Shown in pieces: positions 50,015-61,845 of a DNA stretch of 64,000 bases. The notes beneath the pieces were generated by a model, which worked only from the letters and a program-made list of their open reading frames with translations, had not been told where the DNA came from and did not search any database. How positions within the stretch are numbered: position 1 is the stretch's first letter; each line of letters begins with the position of its first letter. The position numbers were made by a program, and so were the translations under genes. The stretch spans positions 19,640,501-19,704,500 of the forward strand of contig NC_134113.1 in the NCBI RefSeq assembly GCF_040939455.1. Direction: 5' to 3'. This DNA is from Microcebus murinus (Eukaryota; Chordata; Mammalia; Primates; Cheirogaleidae).

Positions 50015-50272
50015 AAGTGGCAGCTCTAATTTGTGGAGCACCTTTTATATGCCAATCATGCATTCATCACTTAGTCCCCACAATATTTTACTGCTGGGGA
50101 AACAAATTCACAGAGGTATATTCAACACTTTCATTTCATATGTGTTTATTGAGTGCCTTATGATCTTATGTGCACAGTGCCCTGGATAATAAGTGGCAGA
50201 GCGAGTTTTGAACCCAGAACTGTCTGATTTTGAAGCCCATGCCCTTTTACTAGGTTATACTACCTCTAGTAA
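50015..50272 (-). repeat. MIR, antisense, interrupted
   Basis: gtggagcaccttttatatgc, tgctggggaaacaaattcac, then ataagtggcagagcgagttt and tgaacccagaactgtctgat. Confidence 0.7.
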
Positions 50273-51169
50273 AAATTAGAGAATTGAAAAATCCATAACC
50301 TCCCTAAATCTACTCTCTAATTTACAGGCGACAGCAAGTACAATGTGGGAGTTGGTTGGTCTGGGTTTGGAGCACACCATAAACCCTGACCCCTGACCTT
50401 CTATCCCCAACTCAGAACACTCCCGTGCCTGACACCAGGATCTCTTGCCACGGGTGGAGACAGGGAGCTGGCCGGCTCCGGGCGTCTGCATTCCCATTTG
50501 CTGTCCCAAAGGTCCAATTGCTTACAGGTCCCCAACGTTGTGCCTTGACTGCTAAGTCTGGTCTGGCACAGAGACAGAGGGACTCCAAGGCCTAGGACCT
50601 GAGAATGCTTGCTGGCCGCTCGGGAGGGCCAGATAACACAAGTGAGATGCTGGCATGCTAAAAAGAGGCAGTGCTATTTTGAGAATCTGGTCAAGTAGCG
50701 TTTCACAGTGGAAAAACAGTGGCACCGTGCAGCAGGATGTGACCTGACATGAGTTATGGCTCAGGTGTCAGTGCCCTGGGTTTCTATTTTTATTGCTAAA
50801 CTTGCAGTTTGAACTCTAAAGGGGCCGGTCCCTAAGAAAGAGGTGAGAGCTGGTGTGGGATCTGGAAAATTTACTGGAAAATGTCACAGGTCAAGATTGG
50901 AGGGTCCGTCTGTTAAATCCATCATGAGCCATCTACATAGGCAGAAAAGGCTGCTGGATCAATTATTTAAATTACTATGAAAAATTTAAGGAGGACTTTG
51001 TGCTGGCTGAGTCTTCTCCAAGGGAAGAAAATCATAGTATAAAATAAAAAGTCATAAGCATTCATGAGCAATGACAGCTATCAGTGAATCAATACCTGGG
51101 GTGGCAGGAAGGGAGAAGACAGAATAGCAAAAGTGACAAAATAACCAGGCAGGGGATGAAACTGACCTC
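50273..51169. other. Single-copy sequence
   Basis: About 0.9 kb with no recognisable repeat or gene. Confidence 0.5.
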
Positions 51170-51680
51170 AGTATTGAGATCATGTCATTCCCTTGTGTAA
51201 AATCCTTCAGTGTTCTTTCAAACCCTTGTCACTGCCCTTGGGATCAAGTCACACTCCAGTCCTGACCCTCTCATCCCCCCACGCCTTTCCTCTAGGCTGT
51301 CTCAGCTCGTTCCTTCTCTCACCACATCAGCCTCCTCCCTTTCTGTTCCAAACTCTTTCTCACCTGAACACGGTCGCAGCTTCTCACAAGACAGGTTCAT
51401 TCTGCAGGTCTCAACACAGAGGCCATCTCCTCAGAGGCCTTCCCTGCCCACCAGATATAAAACAGACCCCCTCCACCCTCTTGATTTCATGGCCCCCAGT
51501 TTTTATTTTCTGCAGAGCACTTAGGACTTTTTTGTTCATTTATTTTGTTATGATCTGCCTCTCCCTTCTAGAAAATGAGCTCCATGAGAGCTAGGACCTC
51601 ATCTGTCCCGTGCTCACTGAATGCTCAGTACCTGGAACTCAGCAAGCCCCAATAAGTGTTTGCTAAATAAACAAATGGAC
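51170..51680 (+). repeat. L2, sense
   Basis: tgtcattcccttgtgtaaaa, gggatcaagtcacactccag, gaggccttccctgcccacca, atgagctccatgagagctag and agtgtttgctaaataaac give the L2 3' order. The 133- and 104-codon frames here are L2. Confidence 0.85.
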
Positions 51681-51815
51681 ATTTTTCTTTTTTGAGACAG
51701 AGTCTTGCTCTGTCATCCAGGCTAGAGTTCAGTGGTGCGATTCTTCGCTCACTGCAACCTCCAACTCCTGGGCTCAAGTGATCCTCCTGCTTCAGCCTCC
51801 AAGTAGCTGGGACCC
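51681..51815 (-). mobile_element. Alu fragment, antisense, 5'-truncated
   Basis: tttttgagacagagtcttgc to caagtagctgggac, i.e. the 3' half of an Alu. Confidence 0.85.
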
Positions 51816-52239
51816 AAGATCCTGAACTGGAATAACTGGGGGAATAATTACCTTACTTGTTTTTATTACTTTTTCTCAAACATATATGTATATATAGCTC
51901 ACATTCACTTCAATGTGTAATATGAGAAGTGTTTGGGTCCTTATTCTGAAGTTTGGTGATGTTTTGTGACCAGAAATACGCCATAGGAACTTGACTGTTG
52001 CTTACAACAATGAGCCTTTGGTCTAACTGGTTTTGTTATATGTCATTTCACTTTAAGTCGAAGTTTCTAAGAACCTATCAACGATGCTAAGTAAGAACTT
52101 ACTGTATGTGATGATGCACTTTGGTCCTGGAAACATGTCACAGTCAATAGAAAAGAAATGTTTCTACATACAATTATTACTGTAAATGAAATTTCCATGT
52201 TTTTTTCTGGGCTGACTGACTTCACCAGCTTTCCTCTGT
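51816..52239. other. Single-copy sequence
   Basis: Nothing recognised. Confidence 0.45.
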
Positions 52240-52645
52240 GCAGCATGGTCATTAAGAACGGGGTTTCTCTAGTCAGAAAGCCCAGGTTTGAATCCCAGCT
52301 CTCCCCTTCCCTACTTGTGTGACCTCCTTGGGCAAATTACACAACCTTGCAGGGCCTCACTTTCTTCATCCGTGTGCAACTTGTTCCAGAATTTCTATAT
52401 AACAAGGGCTTAGGCGCAGCAGTGTGGTTGGAAAGAGATGTGAAGAGATTTGTTTAGAGCTGGTTCTGTTCTTTACTTAGATTGTTTATTTTGAGGTCCT
52501 GGTAGAGATTTGGTGGACACAAAAGACCTCCCAAAATACCCGTTGGTACCACCACTGGGTTGTTGTGTGGATTTAGTAAGATAAGATGTAAAAGCCTTCA
52601 GCAGAGTGTCTGGCACCTAATGAGGGCTCAACAAATGTTCCCTGC
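52240..52645 (+). repeat. MIR, split by about 150 bases
   Basis: aaagcccaggtttgaatccc and tgggcaaattacacaacctt, then after other sequence ttgttgtgtggatttagtaa and gtgtctggcacctaatgagg. Confidence 0.8.
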
Positions 52646-52998
52646 TGCATCAGTGTCCTGCAGATGCTCATGAGGGTAACATAAGCCCCCTCCTAAACAA
52701 ACAAACTGGGTTTCTCCAAGTGAGCACAGGGTGGCTGGGTGGGTGTCTCAACAAGTCTATAGGGAGTGCTAGTGTCCCCAAGAGACAAGATCCAACTAAA
52801 AGATATTGAAGGACTGTAAATGTGGTTTTCCCCAAACACCATCAGAAAAAGAGTCTCCTTACTTTCGAATCCTTACAAAAACATATTATGGCATAATCTT
52901 GCCGTTACTTTATTTTGTACAACAAAGTTCTGTTTGGGGGAGAGGTATTTGCTCTAAACCACCTCAGTCAGTGTTAGTCTGAAAGGCTTACAAAAATC

Positions 52999-53032
<34 letters not shown>

Positions 53033-53239
53033 CAGCCAAAGAAACCTAACACTTAGTTATTATTTCTGAGGATGTGACTTCACAATTGTGAATGATGACT
53101 GTTGGTGTAAGATTTTTAATTTTTTTTTCTTTTTTAAATGTATCCGTCAGTAAGATTTTTAAAGTTCGCTTTAAAAAGTGGTATAAGTGGTTACTAGGGA
53201 TTAGAAATATGTATTTCCAGGACTGAATTTTTTATTTAT
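52646..53239. other. Single-copy sequence with an orphan poly(A)
   Basis: Nothing recognised besides 53002-53030. Confidence 0.45.
53002..53030 (+). repeat. Poly(A) run of 29
   Basis: 29 consecutive A bases with no Alu, L1 or retrocopy recognisable on the left. Confidence 0.95.
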
Positions 53240-53244
53240 TTAAG

Positions 53245-55070
53245 AAGTAATTTATTTCTTACAGCTATGGAGGCTGAGAAGTCCAAGTTCGAGAAGCCTC
53301 ATCTGGTGAGAGCATTATTGCTGGTGGGGACTCTCTGAAGAGTCCCAAGGCGGCACAGGACATCACCTGGCAAGGGGATTGTGTGTGCTAACATGCTAGC
53401 TCAGGTCACTCTTCTTTTACTAATAAAGCTACAAGTTCCCCTCCATGAGGACCCATTATTCAATCCATTAGTCCATTAATCCATTAGTCCATGGATGGTT
53501 TAGTTCATTCATGACCCAATCACCTCTTAAAGGCCCTACATCTCAATACTGCAACATTGGGGATTAAATTGCAACATGAGTTTTGAAGGAAACAAATATT
53601 CAAACCATAGCATTCTGCCCCTGCCCCTCCCCCCAAAACTTATGTCCTTTTCACATGCACAAACATTTTTTGCAACCCTGTAGTCCCAAAGTCTTACCTC
53701 ATTCTGGCACCAACTCAAAAGTCTTATATAAATTGAAATCCAGTGCCTGCAGCTTTCCCAGGCAGGCATTGCATCTGCTAGTGACTCCGCAGTTCTGGGG
53801 GCCCAGTGGTGATCCCGCCCCCACAGCTTCACTAGGCATTTCCTTATTGGGCAAAGTCTCCTGCAACAAGTCTCTAACGGGGCCCACAAGCCTTCCATGA
53901 CTTCCTCTGAAATCTGGCTGGAGGCTACCAAGCCCCTGTAGCTCTTGCTTTCTTCAAGCCTGCAGAATTAGCACCACGTGGATGCTAATATATGGATGCA
54001 GCCGAGATATATGAATGACTCGAACCTTCTGGAGCTGCAGCACAAGCCACACCTGGGGCTGCTTGAGCTATGGTTGGGGTGGCCATGAAGCACTGCCCAG
54101 GGGTGCAGGGAGCAGAGTCTTGAGGTTTCCTTGGGCAGTGAACCCATGAAAAGCACCCCAGGCCTGTTCCCTGAAACCATTCTGTCCTCCTAAACCTCTG
54201 GTCCTGTGATGGGAGGGGCAACCTCAAAGATCTCTAAAATGTCTTTGAGAAATAGCACCTAGTTGCTTCTATAAATGTCTTTAGCAAATGTTCATTTGGC
54301 TACACCCTGGGTTTCATCTCCTGAACGTACATTTTCATTCTTTATGTGGCCAGTCTGAGAGTTTCCAAATCTTTTCATTCTGCTTTACTTTTAATTATAA
54401 ATTCTGTATTTCAATTATTCCTTTGATCCCAAATCTCAGCATAAGCAACCAAAAGTACCCAAGCAGTTCCTTTGATATTTTGCTTAGAAATTTCTTCTGC
54501 CAGATACCCTAGAGCTCATCACTCTCAAGTGTGGCCTTCCACAAGTCCCTCAGGCATGGTCACAGTTCAGCCAATTTATAACAAGGATGACCTTTATTCC
54601 AGTTTCCAATACTAATCAGATGAAACTGTTCCTCAATTCCATCTGAAACCTCATCAGAATGGTCTTTATTGTCCATATTTCTATCAGCATTCTGGTCATG
54701 AACACTTAACCAATTTCACAGGAGTTCCAAACTTTCCATAGTCTTCTTGTCTTCTAAGCCTTTTTGTAGCCTGCTCCTCCAAATTCTCCCAGCCTCTGCC
54801 CATTACCTACTTCCAAAGCTGCTTCCTCATTTTCAGGTTAACACCTCACTTCTCAGTAACAATTTTCGATCTTAGTCCATTTTCTGTTACTTATAAGAGA
54901 ATACCTGAAACCTGATAATTCTTAAGAAAATGAATCTACTTCTTACAGTTAAGGAGGCTAAGAAGTCCAAGTTTAAGGGGCCTCATCTGATGAGAGCCTT
55001 CTTGCTTGTGGGGACTCTCTGAAGAGTCCCAAGGCAGCACAGGGCATCACATGATGTGTGGGTTGAGGAT
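53245..55070 (-). mobile_element. MaLR (THE1/MST-type) provirus with two partial LTRs
   Basis: The left LTR (about 53245-53605) and right LTR (about 54870-55070, cut short) share long near-identical blocks such as ggggactctctgaagagtcc followed by caaggcggcacagg or caaggcagcacagg. Between them lies antisense MaLR internal sequence (cattctgcccctgcccctcc, ctcattctggcaccaactca, gtcctgtgatgggaggggca, agaaatttcttctgccagat). MaLRs are non-autonomous. No coding frame survives. Confidence 0.8.
53462..53495. repeat. Short tandem repeat (attagtccattaatcc-like)
   Basis: Overlapping copies of ccattagtccattaatcc and similar within the left LTR. Confidence 0.7.
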
Positions 55071-55328
55071 GCTCATCTCTCCGGGACTTGAAAACAAAAT
55101 CATCTTAATGTTTACCAATGAATATTTGGTCTTGGGATAAAATTTATTCTGATGAACTCATAACTCATTCAAGGAGTGCTACAGAGCAAACAGTTTAGAA
55201 GATAGGGATGAATTGGGTTGATGGCTCAAAAAGTAACTCCAGTGACGTGAATGCCAAAGACTCATGTAAAAGTATGAATAAAAATATTTCATAGAGCAAG
55301 AATGCTTTTAAAAAGCAGATTTTCAGCC

Positions 55329-55742
55329 AGGTGCGGTGGCTCACACCTGTAATCCTAGCACTCTGAGAGGATGAGGGGAGTAGATCGTTCAAGGTCAGGA
55401 GTTCAAGACCAGCCTGAGCAAGAGCGAGACCCCGTCTCTACTAAAAAATAGAAAGAAATTAATTGGCCAACTAAAAACTATATAGAAAAATATCAACCAG
55501 AAATCCCTCCCTTGTGAAATAAAAAATTAATAAAATAAAAAATTAATAAAAAAATGAAAGAAAAAAATATATAGAAAAAAATTAGCCGGGCATGGTGGCG
55601 CATGCCTGTAGTCCCAGCTCCTTGGGAGACTGAGGCAGGAGGATCCTTGAGCCCAGGGGTTTGAGGTTGCTGTGAGCTAGGCTGACACCACAGCACTCTA
55701 GCCCGGGCAACAGAGTGAGACTCTGTCTCAAAAAAAAAAAAA
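55329..55742 (+). mobile_element. Alu interrupted by a 77-bp insert
   Basis: Complete dimer whose linker is broken at 55490. The left piece ends tatatagaaaaa and the right piece restarts with the same 12 bases at 55568. Confidence 0.93.
55491..55567 (+). mobile_element. 77-bp A-tailed retro-insert in the Alu linker
   Basis: Flanked by the exact 12-bp duplication tatatagaaaaa (55479-55490, 55568-55579). It begins tatcaaccagaaatccctcc, then ttgtgaaataaaa with a polyadenylation-like signal, then an A-rich tail. It fits a very short 5'-truncated mRNA or LINE 3' end. Parent unknown. Confidence 0.7.
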
Positions 55743-55777
55743 AAGAAGAAAAAACCTCCAGATTTTCTAAGTTAATG

Positions 55778-56158
55778 TTTGTTATAGGCTTAATGTATAT
55801 GTTCCTCTAAAATTCATCCATGACCTAAGCCCCAATGTGACTATATTTGGAGTAATGACATAATTAAGGTTAAATGAAGTCATAAGGGTGGGGTCCTGAT
55901 TCTATGCAATTAGTGTCTTTATAAGAAGAGACACTAAAGAGTCCTCCCTCCCCCTCCCTCTCTCTTTCCTCTCCCCCTCCCCATCAAACCTCAAAGACAC
56001 TGTGAGAAGGCAGCCATCAGCATGCCAGGAGAGAGCCCTCCCCAGGAACTAAATTGCCTGGCACCTTGATCTTGGACTTCTCAGCTTCTAGAACTGTGAG
56101 AAATAAATTTCTCTTGTTTAAGCCACCCAATCTGTTGTATTTTGTTATAGCAGCCTGT
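55778..56158 (+). mobile_element. MLT1-type MaLR LTR
   Basis: tgttataggcttaatgtata start, aattcatccatgacctaagc, ataagaagagacac, tgatcttggacttctcagct, then agaaataaatttctcttgtt and ttgttatagcagcctgta end. Confidence 0.8.
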
Positions 56159-56550
56159 ATCAGTCAGGTTCTCCAGAAAATAGACTCTGTGAGTATGTGT
56201 GTGTGTGTAAAGAGATTTATTATAAGAAATTGGTTTATGTGATTATGAAAGCTGAGGAGTCCCAAGATCTGCAGTCAACGAGCTGGAGATCCAGGAGAGT
56301 TGATGGTGTACTTCCAGTCCAAGTTCAAAGGCCTGAGAATGAGGAGACCTTGTGGTGTAAGTTCCACTCTGAAAACAAGCAGGCTTAAGACTCAAAAGGA
56401 GCCAGTATTTCAGTCTGAGCCAAAAGGCAAGAAAAGACCAATGTCCCAGCTCAAGCAATCAGGCAGTAGACGTTTCTTCTTATTTAGCCTGTTTGTTCTA
56501 TTCAGGCTTTTGACTGATTGAATGAGGCCCACCCACATTAGGGGAGGGTC
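56159..56550 (+). mobile_element. Old interspersed repeat, left part
   Basis: tcagtcaggttctccagaaa, agagatttattataagaaat, gatctgcagtcaacgagctg, tgaggcccacccacatta. A common mammalian repeat whose family name I cannot give. It continues at about 57918. Confidence 0.6.
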
Positions 56551-56557
56551 TGATAAC

Positions 56558-56559
<2 letters not shown>

Positions 56560-56594
<35 letters not shown>
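56560..56594. repeat. (gt)n microsatellite
   Basis: About 17 gt units. Confidence 0.95.
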
Positions 56595-56599
<5 letters not shown>

Positions 56600-56703
56600 T
56601 CCATGGTTCTTGGCTCATAGTTCCCATATCCCTCGTTACAGTCTTTTGTTATAATGTTGGAGTAATTTAGGCCTCAGAAACATGCCTCAGAAAACAGAAT
56701 CTT

Positions 56704-57041
56704 GGCCTGGCGAGGTGGCTCACGCCTGTAATCCTAGCACTCTGGGAGGCTGAGGCAGGCGGATTGCTCCAGGTCAGGAGTTCGAAACCAGCCTGAGCAA
56801 GAGTGAGACCCCATCTCTACTATAAATAGAAAGAAATTATTGGCCAACTAATATATAGAAAAAATTAGCCGGGCATGGTGGTGCATGCCTGTAGTCCCAG
56901 CTACTCGGGAGGCTGAGGCAGGAGGATCACTTGAGCCCAAGAGTTTGAGGTTGCTGTGAACTAGGCTGATGCCATGGCACTTACTCTAGCCTGGGCAACA
57001 AAGAGAGACTCTGTCTCAAAAAAAAAAAAAAAAAAAAAAAA
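56704..57041 (+). mobile_element. Alu in LTR; right arm shared with 47.3 kb
   Basis: Complete dimer. Near-perfect 14-bp duplication agaaaacagaatct (56689-56702) and agaaaacagactct (57042-57055). The right arm has the variants gaggatcacttgagcccaag, gcacttactctagcc and caacaaagagagactc. Confidence 0.95.
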
Positions 57042-57917
57042 AGAAAACAGACTCTCTCTCTCTCTCTGACCTTCTCTTGACCTCCTTTCACCTGTTCCTT
57101 TCTACCTTCAAAGCAGGAATCTTCCCCCACCTTTCTGTCTTGGAGCTAGCCATAAAGAAATTTTCCAACTTACCTCATCTGATTATAGGTCATAAGACCC
57201 CATTTCAGATGGGGTCCTGCCCCATACCCTGGAGGAAGGAATGCTGCACATACAGGCCAAGAAGAATCTGAACAGATAGGCCTTGCCGGATTTCCCCACT
57301 TGGTCTATTAGTATTAGATCATACCTGTTTTGTCCAATCATATTTCTACATGGTGGTCTATCATGCCTATCCAGTGAAGTCTCCATAAAAGACCCAAGAG
57401 GACTGGGTTCAGGGAGCTTCTAGCATGCTGAACACATGGAGGTAGTTGGAGGAAGGTGCTACACCCAGGGAGGACATGGAAGCTCCACACCCCTCCCCAT
57501 GCCTTGTCCTATGCATCTTTTCATCTGTATCTTTTGTAATAAGCTCTGTGATAAATAAACAAACATAAGTGTTTCTCTGAGTTCTGTGAGCCACTCTAAC
57601 AGATTAATTGAACCCAAAAGGGGTCATGGGAACCCCAACTTGAAGCTGGTTGATCAGAAGTTCCAGAGGCCTGGACTTGAGACTGGTGTCTGGGAGGGCA
57701 GGGAGGCAGTCTTGTGGGACTGAGACCTGTGGGGTCTGACACTATCTCCAGGTAGTGTCAGAAATGAATTGGAGGACACCCAGCTGGTGTTTCTTGCAGG
57801 ACTGATTGTTTGCTTGCTGGTGGGGAACTCACTCCCTTACATCAGGTTACAGAAGGCTTCTGTGTTGATTGTTATTGTGGTGGAAAAACACAGTTTGAAT
57901 TTTTCCACTATAACGGA

Positions 57918-58068
57918 GGGCAATTTTCTGTGCTTAGTCTTCCAATTCAAATGTTAATCTCATCCAGAAACACCTGGATAACACAGACCCACCCAGAATA
58001 ATGTTTGGCCAAATGTCTGGGCACCGTGTGGCCCAGTCATATTGACACATAAAATCAACCATCACAAG
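57918..58068 (+). mobile_element. Old interspersed repeat, right part
   Basis: attcaaatgttaatctcatc, ccagaaacacctggataaca, tgtggcccagtcatattgac, acacataaaatcaaccatca resume the repeat begun at 56159. Confidence 0.65.
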
Positions 58069-60085
58069 TCCACTCCTTGTCAACTTGACACCCATACATG
58101 TCTCCTTAAATCAACATCATATTTATAGTACTGATATAATTATAAATTATCATTTATTTAATATATGTAGTCTTAAATAGGTATGAGTAATAAAATTATG
58201 ATACTAAATACAATCATTTGACTAATCTATACTCTAAAAGTTTATATATTTCTAAGTGAATGAAAACTTATTTATTTATTTTGTTTGGCTTCTCACTGAG
58301 AAAATAAGGGACTGAGTTGCATTTGGAGCCATTTTTAACTGGGGGAAGCATAGTTTCTCTATGAGGAAAATATGCCATTTAGCCCTCAGGATAGCCTTAA
58401 GAGAAAGAGTATTATCTATAACAAGGAAAAAAAAATGTGTCTCAAAGAATTTAAGTCACTTGTCCAAGACTGAAGATTCAAACTCAAATTTTTCTCCTCT
58501 AAATCTGGTGTACTTTCACAGAGGAAACTTAATACTCTTCAACCACACATATTTTTAAAAAGCATAATACCATATTTTGTTATGTCAGTAACATTTTCTA
58601 TGCCTTAAGCCTCATTATAATGCTCTTTTATCTATTTAATTCACTTGTGATTTCCTTTCTCCTACAAATTACTCCCCAGGTAGTCCCAGTCTCCTCATCA
58701 AAAATCATATGCCAATCCAAGAAATAAGTTTAAAAGTTCTCTCTTTTATTCCAAGCAAAATAAGTCTCTTTGTACTCCACCAAAGTCAAATGAGTTCAAT
58801 AAGTTATTCAGTATGGAGGTAATAAGATAGCAAAATATTTTTATGAGTTGGAATAACATCTTCTTTCTGTCACTCAGAGGACATGATAGGACATTCTTGC
58901 TCTACAAAAATGTTTTTACATCATCCTGCTATCATGTAATCCCTACATATAAATGTTTCTAAAAATATCCATAATAAATATTGGGTTGTTTTTGCCTCCA
59001 AAAATAATTTGCATAGAAAACCTAGAAGAAATATTAATTTCCTGTGGTCAAATGCATGTAACTAGTGGTTTCCCTTATATTTTAAAGTGTCTTACATATT
59101 AAGTATAGCAAAATAATAATTCCTTTTAAATAGTCTAAGAAACACCAATGTCTCTTATGTTGATTACCTAACTTCCTTGTATTAGATTAGTTTGATTTCC
59201 CAGTGATGTAATAAAAATGTTACACAAAATTAATGATATCAGCAATTTAAAGGAAACTCAGTTTACAAAAGAGGCAATGAATAATCAAAGTGATAAGAGA
59301 GATAGAGGTATATACAGATGGATAGATATATAGTTTATGTCCCCAACTACTTCCCAAGACTATAAAGCAACAAATAATACATGAAAAGCATGTATTATCA
59401 TTATCATTTCATAAATGAAGATAAAAAAACCCTTCAAAGCCAAATATAGAAAAAGAGTTAAAATTAAATCAGAACTCATGAAATAGAGTTTAAATAAATG
59501 AATAAATAAATTAATGGAATTGATTATTACACAATTTCTATTATGTGATGTTTTGAATTTCCTGGGTACCTAAGCAATAAGGAAGGAGGAGAAGGAAACA
59601 GAATTAGATACAATCAGTGCTTCTGAAACTTTCATCCTAATGTACAAAGAGAATCACTTCTGGGGTGCACAGACAGAAAAAATCTATCAGAAGTGAGAAA
59701 CCATTTTGTGATTTAGCAAAATTCATTAAAATATTGCATTCTATCATTGATACATGGGAATTAGTCTTAATTTAAAAATAATGATTTTTATTACATCTAA
59801 TATAGAGTAATATTGTTCTCCAGAATGAAGTCCCATGTTAATCCTATAGCTTAAGAGTATGTTCCTACAATGTGGTACATTTCCTCTTATACTTGGGAAG
59901 TAAATATAGTTTGAGAAATCTAAATTTACAAAATTCTTATCTTATGAATTTTAAAAAATCATATGATAGACTTTTTAAAATAAAATTTTTAAATTAAATA
60001 TAACATATATGTAAGACTATAACCTGGGAGATAGTGTAAAAAAGGAAATAAGTCATTCCTCATAAAGACTGAAACACAGTGTATA
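58069..60085. other. AT-rich single-copy sequence
   Basis: About 2 kb without a recognisable repeat, gene or strong motif. Confidence 0.5.
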
Positions 60086-60087
60086 TA

Positions 60088-60116
60088 CGTGTGTGTGTGT
60101 GTGTGTGTGTGTGTAT
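60088..60116. repeat. (gt)n microsatellite
   Basis: tacgtgtgtgtgtgtg run of about 14 units. Confidence 0.9.
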
Positions 60117-60134
60117 CTTTATAGTATATACATA

Positions 60135-60266
60135 TTTTTTTTTTCTGTAGCAATTGTGTCTATGTTGCCCAAGGTGGTCTCAAACTCCTGGCCTCAAGTG
60201 ATCCTCCCTACCCTCCTCAGCCTCCCAAGGTGCTGGGATTATAGGCATGGGCCACCATGCCCCACC
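60135..60266 (-). mobile_element. Alu left monomer, antisense
   Basis: tgttgcccaaggtggtctca to gccaccatgccccacc. FLAM-like. Confidence 0.8.
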
Positions 60267-60539
60267 TGAAACCAAGTCTTGGATTAGCTCAGTCCCTGAC
60301 TGGATTAAAATGATCTGATCCTAGTTTGTCTTCTAGCTAAAGTTAAGAAAAATCCTCTTTGGAAGAAATACTATCTCCCAGACTGCCTATAATTTTTCAT
60401 CTGCAACATCTGGCATTGATTAAAATTACCAGACATGCCAAGAAATGAGACAAAGAGGAGAAACAGACAATAAAAACTGACCCACAAATGATCCAATGGA
60501 AGGATAATGACGGCAGTGGTCAAGAAGATGTAACAGAAG

Positions 60540-60920
60540 AAATGGCTTGTAAAAACAGCAAAAATGTTTTATATCTATTTAAAACATCCCCCACTCCTTG
60601 TGGAGTGGTAAGACCTGCATCCCTGCCTCAGGTCAGTGGTCGGGAGGAAAAGGGGAGTGTCATTTGTTCTTTGTGACACAGGAGATGGGATTAATCTGGG
60701 CAGACGCCATGACATTGTTTTAGCTAAAGATTGGATTGATCAGAACCTTTAAAAGCTCTGTACTTTTGCTCAGAAGCAGGATGTTGGTACTTTGAGACAG
60801 AAGTCTGCCAATGTCCTCATTTGCAAGAAAATTAATAAACTCTTCTTTCCTTCTCCTCAAACCACCTATCTTTGTTCTTCTAATGAAGCCTCAGGGACAA
60901 GTGGCAAATTTTCAGTAACA
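60540..60920 (+). mobile_element. Probable solo LTR (ERV)
   Basis: LTR-like order: a TATA-type tttaaaag at about 60748, polyadenylation signal ttaataaactcttc at about 60831, then ttccttctcctcaaaccacc and an end near ttttcagtaaca. No viral genes nearby. The family is not identified. Confidence 0.45.
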
Positions 60921-61840
60921 AAAAGAAAACTTTTTGTTCACAGAAAAGGAAACTTAAGAACCAAGCTGATTTGCCTCTGCCTGAGAAGTTCAGAATTTGG
61001 AAGCACCAGGAGTCGAGCACAACATAGGATTAGAAACATAGGATTAGGAAAGGAGTTGAAAATCTTTAAATGGAGCAGATATATTCCTAGGCTCACTATC
61101 CAGAAGGGTAACTATTTCATTTGACAGGTGATCAGTTTTAGTATGTATATAAATTGGAATAGAATGACTCCAATTTAGGTTGGGGGACAGGGTAAAGTAT
61201 GATGGCAAAAGCATGAAAATTAGCGAACATCTGGTTATTGAATGGTGGATCCCCAGATCCTTACTCAACCTGATCTGAGAACCCCGGGAACCAGGTATAT
61301 GCCCCTTAGAAGATTGGAGTATTTTTCTTCTATTTTTTATTCATTAAAACATTTTTATTTCATTAAAAATGATTTCTTCCTTAAAAATTTCCCAGAAGGA
61401 ATATTCTTCTAAGAAAGATTTTTCTCTGTGTGACAATATTTGGATTCCCCCATCAAAAATTGCCAGCTCTCAACCATATCATCTTAAAATGAAGCCTAGA
61501 GTCAGTAAGTTCTGTCCATAAATGGTTTTTAGTGCTCCATACTTACACATTAGTAGAGAGACAAGAATTACCAGACATTTGAAGAAAGTCACAAACATAA
61601 AAGAGAAGGAAAAACAAATGGGGACAAAATAGAGGAGGGGCTTGGAAAGAAAGGAGATTACATTGGAAATGAAAGAAAACATAAACTACATATATGAATC
61701 ATTCTGCTTGTTGTCTATAAAGAACCACCTCTATTTTATGTATTCAGAATTGAGCTCTCTTATGTACTGAGGTCTCTTTTTTTGTATAATTAATATCCTT
61801 AGAGAGATAGCAGAGGTTAATACATCCATAGAATAAAAAC
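60921..61840. other. Single-copy or unassigned sequence
   Basis: No diagnostic repeat block. The 110-codon frame at 60792-61124 overlaps the LTR end and has no motif. Confidence 0.4.
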
Positions 61841-61845
61841 AATGA

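Larger units (their letters stand above)
56551..57917 (+). mobile_element. LTR (endogenous retrovirus, class uncertain) nested in the old repeat
   Basis: Contains catgcctcagaaaacagaat, gtaagaccccatttcag-like text, actgggttcagggagcttct, gcatggaagctcc-like text, aataagctctgtgataaata (signal region), tgtttctctgagttctgtga and tctgacactatctccaggta. Probably a solo LTR, with no viral genes. An Alu interrupts it. Confidence 0.6.

Noticed and set aside
51193..51594. 133-codon frame
   Set aside because: Falls in a degraded L2 and does not match the L2 reverse transcriptase frame.
57042..57070. Match to 47 kb explained only by the ct microsatellite
   Set aside because: Considered and rejected as the full explanation. 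The match extends on both sides of the ct run (gaaaacag before, gaccttctcttgac and ctttcacctg after) and into diagnostic Alu variants.
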